A stretch of 64,000 nucleotides of DNA from NCBI RefSeq assembly GCF_964199755.1, contig NC_133910.1, forward strand, positions 12,222,711-12,286,710, given 5' to 3'. The notes beneath the pieces are model-generated. The model was not told the origin of the DNA. It ran no database searches and worked only from the letters and a program-made list of their open reading frames with translations. The DNA comes from Larus michahellis. Its lineage: Eukaryota; Chordata; Aves; Charadriiformes; Laridae. The translations under genes were made by a program, and so were the position numbers. Shown here piece after piece: positions 24,058 through 35,200 of this stretch (positions are counted from its first letter, which is position 1; each line of letters starts with the position of its first letter).

Positions 24058-24163
24058 CTCCCGGGCTGGTCGGGGTATTTGTGTTTGCAGTACGCCTCTA
24101 GCGACGCGTACACCTTCTCCCGTAACGCCTCCACCTCAGCCGGGTTGGAGAGACCTTTCGAGT
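24058..24163 (-). CDS. RXRA: RXRA coding exon 9: LBD helix 9 region
   Basis: This exon encodes the last two bases of Asp384, residues 385-418 and the first two bases of Arg419. The translation is [20 protein letters not shown] followed by [14 protein letters not shown], which spans helix 9 and the loop before helix 10. The acceptor is GCCTTTCAG before ACTCG and the donor is GGGAG then GTGAGTTG. The only apparent change from human is Glu to Asp in KYPDQPG at about residue 415, a conservative change in a solvent-exposed loop. The exact 34 complete codons between the split codons support the boundaries. Confidence 0.97.
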
Positions 24164-25868
24164 CTGAAAGGCAATGAAAGGACCATCAGCCAAAAAACCT
24201 CCAGGGTCTGCAGGCAGGCAAAGACCCCCCTGTTCATCCCCTCAGCCCCCTCCATCCCTCCCAGCACCACCAGACCAAGGCCAAGTGTGGATACAGGGTG
24301 CGAACCCCCGGAATTTGGGCAGTACCTAACACCTCCCGGGGAGCCTTCGAGCCCTGACAGGTTTGCCCTGTAACTACAGACCTGTTTTATTCCATCTTAT
24401 ACCCCAACCTCAACCGTTTTGGCTCGTTCCAGCGGTCACAGACCCTCATGGAAAGGGTTTATGTCCCCCTCAAGTCCTGGGCTTGTGGGATTTCTCCTTC
24501 CGGCACGAAGCCCTGTGGCAGGGCCAAACAAAAAGCCCCCGCTCTGGCAGGTCCCCCGCGACGCGGCGAGGATCTGTTTTTAGTAGGGTGAAAGGGACAG
24601 TCAAGCAATCGATATCCCAAAGCACCAGCGCCGCGGGAACCTCTCCAGATTCCCCTTCTTTTACCATATACGGCTAATCCCAAATTACAGACAATAAATT
24701 ACTGGTGATTACAAGGGGGGGGGGATAAAAAAAAAAAAAGAAAAAAAAAAAAAAGAAGTCGAGCAGAAAAACAAACCCAAGAAACAGCAATAAACCCTGC
24801 TGAAATTCCCTGGCCCCTTCGGTGGGAAAGGCCAGGGAAAGAGCCGTGCTTGGGCACAAACCAGGCTCCTGGGAGGGCAGGGAGGGGAAGGGGTGGCCGC
24901 AGATGTGGAGGCCTGCCCTCGGCTGCCATCTGCTTTTACTCTGGACTGACCCACTCCAGAATTTAGGGAACCCCCCCTCCAACAGAGCTGCAGAGGTATC
25001 TGCAGGCTGGCAGCCCATCGCCTGCGGCAGCGGGGCTTTGCTCTCCGAACCCCCGGCACTCAACCACCTTCTTCCCTTGGGCAGCTGGGGACAGAGGGGG
25101 AAAAAGTCAGCAGCCTCCTGGAGTCTGTAAAACTAAGCAAGCTGCGGACAAAAAATGAAGTTCTTGTGTATTTTATGAGCACGTTTCATGCCTTTCACCC
25201 TCTGCAGGCTCTGCAGAGGGCTTTTCCAGGAACGCAGTCAATAAAAGCCCTTGGATGTTGAGATCAGGAAACAGAGGGCAATAATGTCCATGCTCTAACT
25301 TTGCTCTAACCCATACCTCTGTCTTAAAGGATATATAGATTAATTTTTGCTCCTATTCAGGGACAACTCCCTCAAGCACCAGAACAGAGTCGCTGTAAAA
25401 CTGGAAATCAGAGAATTGTGTAACGTTGATCAAGCCAAAGCCCCCCAGGCTCAGCTGAGAACTCAGCCCGTGAGCAGGAGTCAGCTCCAAAAGCAGCATT
25501 TGCCATCTCCTCGGATGATCACAGCCGAGTCCCGGCCAAGGCTGGGCCCTGCACGGAGAATGTTTTGGGCCATGAAACCATGCTGCCTGCTGCAAAGGGG
25601 AAAACACCCCTTGGAATGGGAGGCCTGGAGAGCAACCCTGGGCATGGATCCAGATCCATCCCTGACCTGCAAAGGACACGCTTGTAAGGTGGCAGATGCA
25701 CCTGCAGCACTTAATTTGACTTTCCTTCTTGCCTCTCTTCCTTCTTGCCCTGTCCTCGGGAGTTGGGTGCCCTCGGTTATTTGCAATGGAGCTTTATAGG
25801 TAAGAAACGGAGCCAAAAGGACGCAGCATGAGCCAGGAGAGGACAGGAGAGAAGGTAATGGCATGTAC
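24164..25868 (-). other. RXRA: RXRA intron 8
   Basis: This 1.7-kb intron has the weak donor GTACAT and the acceptor TTTCAG. It contains an A-rich low-complexity tract at about 24716-24757. An AT-rich patch lies near 25140-25200. No other feature was seen. Confidence 0.9.
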
Positions 25869-25960
25869 CGGGGTTGAAGAGGACAATGGCTCGCAGGCAG
25901 CCTAGCTCTGTCTTGTCCATCTGCATGTCCCGCATTTTTGACACGAGTTCTGTCAGTACT
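25869..25960 (-). CDS. RXRA: RXRA coding exon 8: LBD helices 7-8 region
   Basis: This small exon encodes the last base of Arg353, residues 354-383 and the first base of Asp384. The translation is [20 protein letters not shown] followed by [10 protein letters not shown], the part of the ligand-binding domain that contributes to the dimer surface and pocket floor. The acceptor is CTTTGCAG before AGTACTG. The donor is CCCCG then GTACATGCC, a weak match to the consensus after the invariant GT. Both phases agree with the neighbouring exons, so the boundaries are secure even though the donor is poor. The sequence appears identical to human RXRA. Confidence 0.97.
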
Positions 25961-27100
25961 CTGCAAAGGACACAGAAATCACAGGCGTCAGCGTTAAAAA
26001 GAAATGAAAAAAACACCCAGGTGTCAGACCCAGAGTGAGCTCCTCCGGAGCACGGTCAATGAAGTCATGGGATAGTGCTCGCTTATACCAGTGGAGGATA
26101 TGCCCTCATTTTCCTCCTGTATCAAAAATAGCTCATTAGGAACATCAATAGTTCCTGTGAGATACAACAGGGACCATAAAAACTGGCTTCGTGCATTCAC
26201 TGCAAGGCTTTGGCACCTGAGAAAGCTGCCTAAAAATAAAAAAATAATAATATAAAAAAAAACCCCAACAGGTATCTAAAAGCAATTTCCTCTGCCGGTA
26301 ATTTTTATTACTCCCTTTGCTCTTACTGCAGGTGTCGGTCTTGAAATATTTTCCACTGATTGCCCAGTTTTTCCTGTTAGATCCTGCAGTGAAGTCATGA
26401 TCTTGCACTTATGACCTCACAGGAAACAAATGATGTCACCCAGGTCCCAAGAACAATTTCCTTGCAAAGCAAAGCAGCAAAGGTGATGTGGTTTCCACTA
26501 AGTCGCCTCAAGATGAGTCTCGAGCAGACCATTTAAGCAGCGTCTGGAGCCACACTGTGGGTCAAACACGCTGGAAGTCTGGCTTTACAACACTTTCCCA
26601 AAGCACAAGATTAAAGAGCCCTCGGGATACGCATGTGGAACCTGCTGGGTATTTTTGGTGCTTTTTCATTGCGAAAATAAAATCACGTCTTGGTCCAATT
26701 AAAGATGAAAAGAAACAAAGGAGTGGCCTCCTCGTAACATTAGAAGGCATCTGGACCCCATGAAGGAGGCTTTGATTCGCACTGGGCAGCCTTCTCCCGC
26801 CGACTATTTCGGCCTGTTGGTTTCTGCAGGTTTAAGAGGAGGGATTTAATGTTGTTGCCTGCAGCAAGGACCACGAGGTTTCCACGCACGCTGTGGGATG
26901 GACACGCTTCAGCCTGAGCTCCTCCATGAGCCCATGTGCCAACGCATCTCCATCCGGCCCCTCGAGGAGGTGCACCGCGAGGAACGGAGACAGAGAGGGG
27001 GATGTCCAGGCAAGGTGGCCTGAGATGTGTTCCCCATTGTCCACCCATCCGTCCATCCGTCCATCCATCCACCCATCCATCCATCCCTCCCTCTGCCCAC
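25961..27100 (-). other. RXRA: RXRA intron 7
   Basis: This 1.1-kb intron begins with GTGGGCAGAGG and a (GGAT)n array. The remainder is mixed sequence without recognisable elements. Confidence 0.9.
27042..27090. repeat. (CCAT/CCGT)n tetranucleotide array beside the exon 7 donor
   Basis: About twelve imperfect CCAT units lie on the plus strand, which read GGAT/GGAC in the RXRA pre-mRNA. The array begins about ten bases after the exon 7 donor. It is likely to be length-variable. Confidence 0.9.
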
Positions 27101-27233
27101 CTGTCGAAGATGGCCCCGACGCCAGCACTGTGCGCGCTGTTCCGGTGCACGTGGAGCCCGGTGGCTAAGAGGATCCCGTCTTTCACGGCTATGGAGCGGT
27201 GGGAGAAGGAGGCGATTAGGAGCTCATTCCACC
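27101..27233 (-). CDS. RXRA: RXRA coding exon 7: LBD ligand-contact exon
   Basis: This exon encodes the last two bases of Gly309, residues 310-352 and the first two bases of Arg353. It contains [20 protein letters not shown] followed by [20 protein letters not shown]. Trp310 and Arg321 correspond to human Trp305 and Arg316; the arginine is the residue known to salt-bridge the carboxylate of 9-cis retinoic acid. The exon therefore preserves ligand binding. The acceptor is CTCCCCAG before GGTGGAATG. The donor is GACAG then GTGGGCAG, which departs from the usual GTRAGT at +3 to +6, and a (GGAT)n array begins about ten bases into the intron. No coding change from human is apparent. Confidence 0.97.
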
Positions 27234-28047
27234 CTGGGGAGGAGAAAACAACCAAGGCCGTAGGTTAGAGCCACAAGGTCCTCAGTGGGTTTGAGAACCA
27301 TCAACGTCCCCTCCCCAATGGCGCTAAAAAGAGAGGAGGAAACTGCCCAAGAACCAGCTTTGCTGGAGTAACATGGCTGGACGTGGGAAGGGAGGGGGAG
27401 CCACCCCTTTCTTGGATGTCAGGGAAGGAAAAAACCATTAAGGAACAAACGCACTAAAAATATAACGCTAATAAGGGAAGCAGTTTCCTCTATAAACCTT
27501 GCAGGCACCAGAGCAAACAGCGCTCTGCCCTGCTCCTCTCGCCCTGAGCCTGCGAGTGGGTGTGGAGCCCTGCCTTCCCTCTCTGACCTTACGCTGCCTG
27601 CCTCTGAGCAGCTAAAGACCTATTAACGCTTTGTATCAGCTAATTGGGCTCATTTTCAGGCCTTAACAGGGCACAAAAGTTCATTCACCATTTTTCAGCT
27701 GTGTAAATCGGGACCGTGAAAACTCTTGCTGGCAGGTTTGTGGCTTCTGCCGTATAAATATTGGAAGGGACTGCCTCTCCCCAGGGATGTCCCACGTCCC
27801 TGACTGCTCCCGTAACAGCTTTCCATAGCTGCTTGGAAATCAGCTTTTGATTAGTTACTGGACATGCTACTTCAGGAGACTGGAAAGCACATCCTCTGAG
27901 CCCCGACACCGCCGGAGCAGTTTGGGCTGGTTACAAATGGGGAAGGGAAGGGAAGGGAGATGCGACCTCCCTCCCCGCCGTCCTGCTCCCCTTCCTAATC
28001 TAACATGTCGATAAATTCCTAAATCTGCTGCCACCTGCGTTCAAGAA

Positions 28048-28097
28048 TTCAAACCCATAAGAAGAAGAACGCGAGTTCAAACCCATAAGCAGAAGAA
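28048..28097. repeat. Short tandem duplication (28-bp period)
   Basis: TTCAAACCCATAAG followed by an AAGAAGAA-type tail occurs at 28048 and again at 28076 with one mismatch. It is a small local duplication inside RXRA intron 6. Confidence 0.85.
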
Positions 28098-28206
28098 ATG
28101 CTGTAAACTTTGAAGGGTGGAAACGTAGGTGACTTTGAACCAGGAGAGGCATCTTCAATAAGACAAGATGGGTCTTCTGCAACCCTGGGGTGTCTCACGC
28201 TTATCT

Positions 28207-28252
28207 GATTGATTTACCCAGCCTGAAAAGATTGATTTACCCAACCTGAAAA
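28207..28252. repeat. Short tandem duplication (23-bp period)
   Basis: GATTGATTTACCCAGCCTGA recurs immediately (28207 and 28230) with a single G/A difference, each copy ending in AAA. It lies inside RXRA intron 6. Confidence 0.85.
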
Positions 28253-28930
28253 TTTTCTGGTGTCCAGAATGCAGCCCTTCCTGGCAGGGTCCAGAAACGT
28301 CAGGATATTTGATTTTATTTTTCTTTCCCAGGCTGGAAAAACAACACAACAATATCCTTCACCTCCTCTCCTCCTGCCACAGAAACACGTCTTTTCTCAC
28401 TGACTGGAATAAATACAAGGTCCGCGTGTGCTGTGTTTACCTACTGTTGCAGAGATGGGTTGTGCCATTAGAAATGTTGACAAGGAATAAAGTTCACTCT
28501 TTCCTAAGTGGCTACAGGATGTTTCCACCCCAATCACGGGAACATTTATTTGGCTATTTACTGGGCGAGGCCTGGCACTCGCAGAGGGATTGCAACACTC
28601 TGAAACCCAAGGAGGACGCAGGAGAAGATGTGGGACTGCACCAGGAGCCTGCAGGAACCCTGCTCCATGGCCGAAGGGGACCTCCCAGAGCCAGACCCAC
28701 AGAAAGGTGCCGTGGGTGCCTCCCACCAGCCGTCACACGCAGACCCCCAGCATCTCCACACGCAGCCCCTCCATGAAGCTCCAACTAACAGAAACCAGAG
28801 CTGGTCTGCAACATCCCTCCGTGGCACCAGCTTTCACAGCTCTGCCCTGACTCTTGGCCATCACCCAAGACCCCTCAGCGGCGGCTCTGCACAGCCCCAG
28901 CGGTGCCGAGTCCAGCCTCCGGCTTGCCAA

Positions 28931-28983
28931 GAATGGAATGGTTGAGGTTGGAAGGAACCTTTCAGATCATCGAGTCCAAATAC
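28931..28983 (-). mobile_element. CR1-like LINE fragment
   Basis: GAATGGTTGAGGTTGGAAGG followed by AACCTTTCAGATCATCGAGT matches the complement of the conserved 3' end of avian CR1 elements. Only about 50 bp are recognisable, so the subfamily cannot be assigned. The element's sense strand is the minus strand. Confidence 0.55.
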
Positions 28984-31900
28984 ATGGAAGTGGTGAGGCT
29001 GCGGGGTGCCACCAACATCTGTGCTGGGCTTATTCCAGCTAGGGAGCACTGGATTAACCAGCATCCTTCAGCTGAATTATTCCCATTTAGAGCTGGGATC
29101 TTTCAGCTGAAATGGGGAACCTATTTCTACCTGGTGCTTTCACTAGAGCATCTCCAAAGAGCGGAGAAGATGAAGAGGCAAACAGAAAAAATTAGGTATA
29201 ACCACAGGCAGCAAATCCGAGTTAGAGATCAAACAAGTCTACCCGAAGACTTTTGCATTTCAGCCCAACCTCTGGAGAAGCAGAGCAGATTTCTTTGACT
29301 CTTGCGACTCCTTTCTCATCAAACAAGGTGGCTGCAGGCTCCGGAGATGCTTTGGCTCCTCTGGGGTAGAGAAGGCACCTGGCAGCGCAGTGACCATCGT
29401 GTTAATCCATCTCACTACCAAGTTTCCCCACCAGCCCTATAAAATGAAGTGCAGCTGCAGAGATGTAGTGCTCAGCATCCCCTGCCAGCCTGGCCTCGAC
29501 ACAGAGAAAACAGCAGGTTATTCCCATCTCAGCCACAGCAAGCTCGGAAACAAGAAAACCCAGGGAAAACAGGCTTAAAAGGCTGGGTTTTCCTTCTCCA
29601 AAAAGCTCAGAGAAGGAAGATTTTTAAATGATTCAGGATTAGAGGAAAGCTACTGCCGGCCCATCCAGCACCGCTCCTCCAAAGACGTGTGCTCCACTTA
29701 ATTTTGCCTCCGAGGATGCATGACTGAACCTGACTGACGCTCTTAGCTAAATTTTAATACTTAAATATTTCATGGGCAGCTGTTCTCAGCAGACCACTCT
29801 CCTCACTCAATAATAGATAGAGCCACTGGTTAAAAGACTTGGGGGAGGTTATCTGAGGCCCTGACAGAGACGCTCGGAGCAGGGAGCCCATCGGAGCCGC
29901 TCCGGGTGCTCGGCCTGGCCATGGGGTTAGAGCCACCACAAAAACTGTGATGCGATGGGGTCTGCAGCCCCCTTTCCTCCTGCCCCACAGCGTGTCGCCT
30001 CCAGGATGCCAGCTCGAGCTGGTCATAACAAGCACCAGCACAAAGGAGAGAACATTAGGTCAGAAAGTCTTCAGTTCAGCTTGCATTAGCCTTCTTCTAA
30101 AGAGCAAGGAAAACCTTGAACTGTTGTTGTGGGGTTTGTTTCCATTGCACAAAAGAAAAAGGCAGCTTTTTGTCTGAATCCAGTTCTTCCCTGCGATATT
30201 TGCAGAAAGCCCTCAAAGATTTCTATAGAGATGCTTCCCCTGCTCATCCACTCTCACAAGAGGCTCTAGAGACCCTCTTCAAAAATACACTTTTTGTATT
30301 TTCCAGAGAGGGCCGTCAGCCAGCTCTGGCGATACTCAAATCCATAGAAAAATCAGACGAGTACCTTCACCGAAGGGCTAGAAGGAGCCAACCAGGGAGG
30401 GCATGGGACTTGGCCAAGTCTGCAGCAAGAATAAAACCCCCAAATTCTCCATTCCCAGGCTATTGCTGTAACCACTAGATGAAATGTGACTATAAAAATC
30501 TCCTTTCAGTAATATAAGAAGAGTAGAAAACCTACACCAGTAAATGGTGTGACTTAATCGCCCAGAAACCACTGAGGTCAAGGATTTCAGCGAGGTTGCA
30601 AGAGGGATTGGGTATTTGTATGTAGGGCCAAGGTACGAAGTTACACTGGTTGATAGTCAATAAAAAATTGCAGACAGTATTAAGATTCACACATTTGGGC
30701 TACAGTCAGCCTCATTAAACAGAATGACAGCTCGTGTTTGTGTGGTGGGAAGGGGAAAACACCAATCCCATCATCGTGCTTCTCTGGAGCCTTGAAGCCC
30801 CTTCTCATGAAACAACCTGGACAGACCTTGGACTGCGCAAGTTCTACATTTTGTGTTGAAACGAATATTTTGCACTTGGTTCTTCAAGCACTTTCCTGCA
30901 CAATTTCATGGACATTTATTTTAGGGCACACACTCTCCACAGTAAGAAGCGAGGAACGCTGCCATCAAGGTGGATCAGCAGTGTCTTGCCTACAGAGGCC
31001 ATTAACCCAAAGCCAGAAGAGTGCAGAAAGAAGAGCAAGCACCCCTGCAGGTTTTTCCCCTCTTGAATTCCCTAAAAAAGTGCATTTTGGGGAAAAAAGA
31101 GAAACTTCAAAACTACCAGGAACTTCAGAGTCCTTGGCTTGCTTGGGTTTGGCTGCCGGGCTGGTTTGCTCCAGGTAGCCCACCAGCTCGCCCTGCTCTG
31201 AGGCTGCGCCCCTGCTCTGCACCGGACTCCTCCATCGCTCCCTTCTGAATTTCCTTGACTACTTCGAGTAGCCAAGGTCTGTGTCTCTCATTGCCAAGCG
31301 GAGAGCTGTGTGCCACCGCCAGCCGTCAAGGTTTCACCCTGAAGTTTATCATTCAAGCCACTTCATCTGTCCCACTGACAACTTGCCTTCCCTCTTTGTT
31401 TAAGGGAGCAAAACTCTCCGCTGCGTCAAGCCAAAGCCTTTTTAATCACTTATCTGATGACTGGAGCTATGCAAAGAGCTTCATGCCTAAAATGCACCCT
31501 CGTCGAGCTCTGCTCTTAATTTCTTGCCCTCCCTGGTCTTTGTGCGTAACCTGCCGGCAGTAGGGGCTTGAATTTAGGCGATGGAAGAAGATCCTTGTCA
31601 CAGCTAACTGCTTTTCACCTCCCAAAGCCTTCGTTCCTCCAGACCCCCTGCCAGCCAAGGAAATTTAAAATAAGCCCGGAGAATTTTATTTTCATCTTGG
31701 TGGGTGGGAGAGGGAGGGCGATATATTCTTCTCCCCTTTCTGGTTTTAATTATGATCAAACATTTCAGTTTGATGAAATTTCGTGGAGTCCCAAGCCCAC
31801 TTGGTCCTTTCAAGTCTCAAGCCTGGGAGGAAGGCAGCGCGTAGCTCCTTCGGTTTAAATCACCCCGTGCACATCTCTGAGCTCATCAGCGACGAAGCCG

Positions 31901-32137
31901 GGCCATTTTTCAGCTGATTGGCAGCTGGTGCAACATTTTGGATCACATTCAGCAACACATCCCTTGGGGCTTTTTAAATCCTATTTAGCAATTGAATTAT
32001 CAGAGGCTATTACTCAGAATCAGTTAACGGCTTTCAAGTCGCCGGGACCTAAATCTAAGTGTAATACTTGTCACCGTTGAGATGTGGCGCTCCTACGGCC
32101 CCGTGGCGGAGCCCGTGCGGGGATGGTTCCCACTCAC

Positions 32138-32267
32138 CTGCTCGGAGCAAGATGACCTGGTCGTCCAGGGGCAGCTCGGAGAAGTGGGGGATCCTCTTGG
32201 CCCACTCCACCAGGGTGAAGAGCTGTTTGTCTGCTGCCTGGCATATGTTCGTCACCGGGTCATTGGG
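32138..32267 (-). CDS. RXRA: RXRA coding exon 6: LBD helices 3-5 region
   Basis: This exon encodes residues 266-308 plus the first base of Gly309. The translation runs [20 protein letters not shown], then [20 protein letters not shown] and LRA, which is the nuclear receptor signature around helices 3 to 5. It holds part of the ligand pocket and the coactivator groove lysine and charge-clamp region. The acceptor is CTTGGCAG before CCCAATGAC and the donor is GAGCAG then GTGAGTGG (phase 1). The sequence appears identical to human RXRA as remembered, in keeping with strong constraint on the LBD core. AT-rich intron sequence immediately beyond the 5' donor (31.86-32.05 kb) also looks constrained. 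Confidence 0.98.
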
Positions 32268-35200
32268 CTGCCAAGAAAAGGGAGATTGAAAGGTTTGGAG
32301 AAGGCAGAGCACGGGGAAGAAGAGAGGCTGGAGAAGCAGCTGAAGGGGCTTGTAGGGAAAGACACCAAAGTCAGGAGCACCCCAAAAGTGGACGTTATCA
32401 GACACAGGGAAAGGAGGTGACTTGGCTTCTCCACCACATGGTTTTACGTAGTTTTTAGCAAGCTCCTACAACAGGAACCAGGAGTGTTGAGACCCAATAT
32501 CCATCACACTGACTGATGAACCAGACGATCTCCAGCCCAGGAGGCTCCCGCACCCGTGCAGCACGCACGCTCCCCGTGCCAGCATCTCCCAGCTCGATAA
32601 ACCAGCTCCAGAGGGGGCATTACAGGAAAAAAAGAGAAAAACCCTTCCCTTTGAAATATTATCCAGTAACAAAAACCATCTGCTCTCAAGGAGGACAGTC
32701 AGCCTAAACACACCAAATCCCTGTTTAAAGGAACTGCTAACAGCTCAAGTGGGCTTGTGATTAGGAACTGGAAGAGACTGTCTAACCCCAGCGAAGACAG
32801 ACCTCACGAGTGCGAGTGTGTCTAAAGGGTTTACCTCTCTGGACAGGGATATATGAGCCCCTCCACACATCCCACTGTAATCCCTGCTGATATCTAGCAG
32901 CTTTGATTGTATGATTATTTTTCTTCCATGTCCTTAAAAGAGCAGTTTCCAAATCGGAGGAGGAGTGTTTACTTCATCCCCGGATCGCAGGGGGAAGGGG
33001 AGGGAACTCAGCGCGGCCGAGGCAGAGCAGACACGACCACCAGCACCTCCTCTCCCTCTGGCAAGTCTCAGTTTCAGCCAAGACAAGGCCATTCCTCACC
33101 GCAAGCTGGTTGCAACCCCCTCTCCCAGGCTGGGCAGATGAGGACCACGCTGCTGAGTCTCACTCCTGCCCCCCGGAGCCACACCCCGGACCCCTGCCCC
33201 GTCCCCTCTGCCGTCCCCTGGCAGCAAATGCAATCTCTGTGCCTCAGTGGCCAATGTCTCCCCCTTCTCCAGGCTTAAAATAACCAGCATCTGGCAAGCT
33301 CAAGGGCGCCCGCCTTCAAAGTATTTTCACCTGTTGCGTGCAGAGATGGATGGGCATGGGCTGGCGTTCAGCAGCGCAGCTGAGGAGCCGGGAGCATCGT
33401 TGCGGGGATTTTCCCCTCCTTGCTCTGCCCATCTCCAGCAGGTCCCTGAGGGGTGCGAGGGCAGGGGAGTCTCGCTCCGAGGGAGCTGGGGCTCTTCCCT
33501 GGGGAAGGGGAGATGAGCAGGGACTGGGCTTTTCCCTGGAAGTGGGAGAAAAGATGGGATTTCCTCTGGACAACAGGAAGACCCTAAACTGGGTGTGAGG
33601 AGGAGCTCTGCAGGGTCGAGTGCTTCACTGGAAACATGGGGAACATCAGCATTCAGAGGCATTTGCAGGAAGGGTGAGAAGGGACACCCTTGGCTAGAGG
33701 AACATCACCAAGTCATACGAGCGTGGTCAGTAGCTGGAGCAGCCAGGTGGAGAATCCAGGCATCCTGGATCCCACGGGTGGGATGGGGATGGAGCCCTGC
33801 GTGCCCCGGAGCGGGACATGACTTACGGGAGACCCCATCCTCCAGCAGAACCTGACCCATGAAGCAACAGGTGCCTGCACAGCCCCATGACAGGGGTATT
33901 TTAGGAAAGTTAGGTGTTTTTGCCAAAGCTTTCATCAGGGGTTGCTTCTGGGCAGGTTGTCACCGTCTCTAGGACTCGCCCTGATGCAGCAAGATGGGCT
34001 CCAGGTCTCCCAGCCCAGGCTGCATCGCCGCTGCTCTGCAGGCAGCACAAGCTGTACCCAGCCTTCCGTGCTTCGTAAAAAGCCTCAGCGAGGGGCCCAG
34101 CCTTTAATTACACCTCAGATGGCAGTTCCTGGAACCACCACGGTGCTTCCTGGCAGAACTTAATCACCGTTGCTTGAAAGGCGGCTAAAAGTATCATCCC
34201 TGCCGGCTGAAAGGGACCTGCCTGTCTCCAGGAGGGGATCTGCCAAGCGGTGCTAGAAACCCTCCCCGTGCAGGGTAAGCAAATCCCCCCCTGCAGTAAA
34301 TAGCAAGGGCACGGTGCCGGAGTGTGACAGAATGAAAGGACACGCGGGCACCTGATCCTTCTGGAAAACCGGAGCTTGGAGACATCTTCCAGAAAATGGT
34401 GACTTGAAACCAGCCTCTCAAAGGCCAATTAAGAGCTAATGGGGATAACACCTCTCAGTTACAGGCTTTGCCTTTCAGTGGCCAGGAGCCCATCCGAGGT
34501 GGTGCTTACGCTGCAGGAGCCCAGCTTCACGGCTGCCGGGGACGGGGGGCAGAGGCAAACCCATCCTCATGCCCCATCGTACTGCCTGGGGACAGGTACC
34601 TGCCAGGGGCGTTCGGCCAGTCCCCCCAGCTCCCAAGGGAGAGGGACCACACAGGGTCTGGGGGCTTCCTGGGACACACAGCGTGGAGGAATCCTGCAGC
34701 CGTGCTCATTCACAGCTTGTGAGAACCTCCCGAAGGGTTTATGCCCTTTGCCACGATCTGACGTCAGGCAACCATCGCAATTAGCAGCTATTTGCAGTGG
34801 CTGAAGAGCAGTTATCAGGGGCTCACTGGTGCCATTACTTCAAGTAGCTGTTTTAGTGATGGTCATGACATGCTAGTCTTGGCACCCTCCTACCACCCAA
34901 GGCAGGGAGTAGATTTGCAAGGGAACATCCCTCTCTGTCTTAGCCGCTTTCAGCCTGGCTCAGCGTCCTTCCCCGTCCTGTCCGTGACACCCACAAGGAT
35001 CACGCCCCACTGCTCTCCCCTTTCACCATTACAGCTTCAAACCATGAACGCACCCCATCCTCCCTGGTGTCAATCCAGGTGTCAGGATGGAGACATGGGT
35101 CCCCTCCCCAGTCACGTACTTGGAGCAGCACCCTTAACCAGCAACAATGCGGTTAGACACCAGGGCTGCTGGGACAGATCGCAGGCTGCAGCCACCCTGC

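Larger units (their letters stand above)
27234..32137 (-). other. RXRA: RXRA intron 6
   Basis: This 4.9-kb intron has donor GTGAGTGG and acceptor CCCCAG. It holds AT-rich candidate conserved blocks at about 27430-27700 and 31860-32050 (the latter within 90-280 bases of the exon 6 donor), two short tandem duplications at about 28.05 and 28.2 kb, and a CR1-like fragment at 28.93 kb. Confidence 0.9.
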
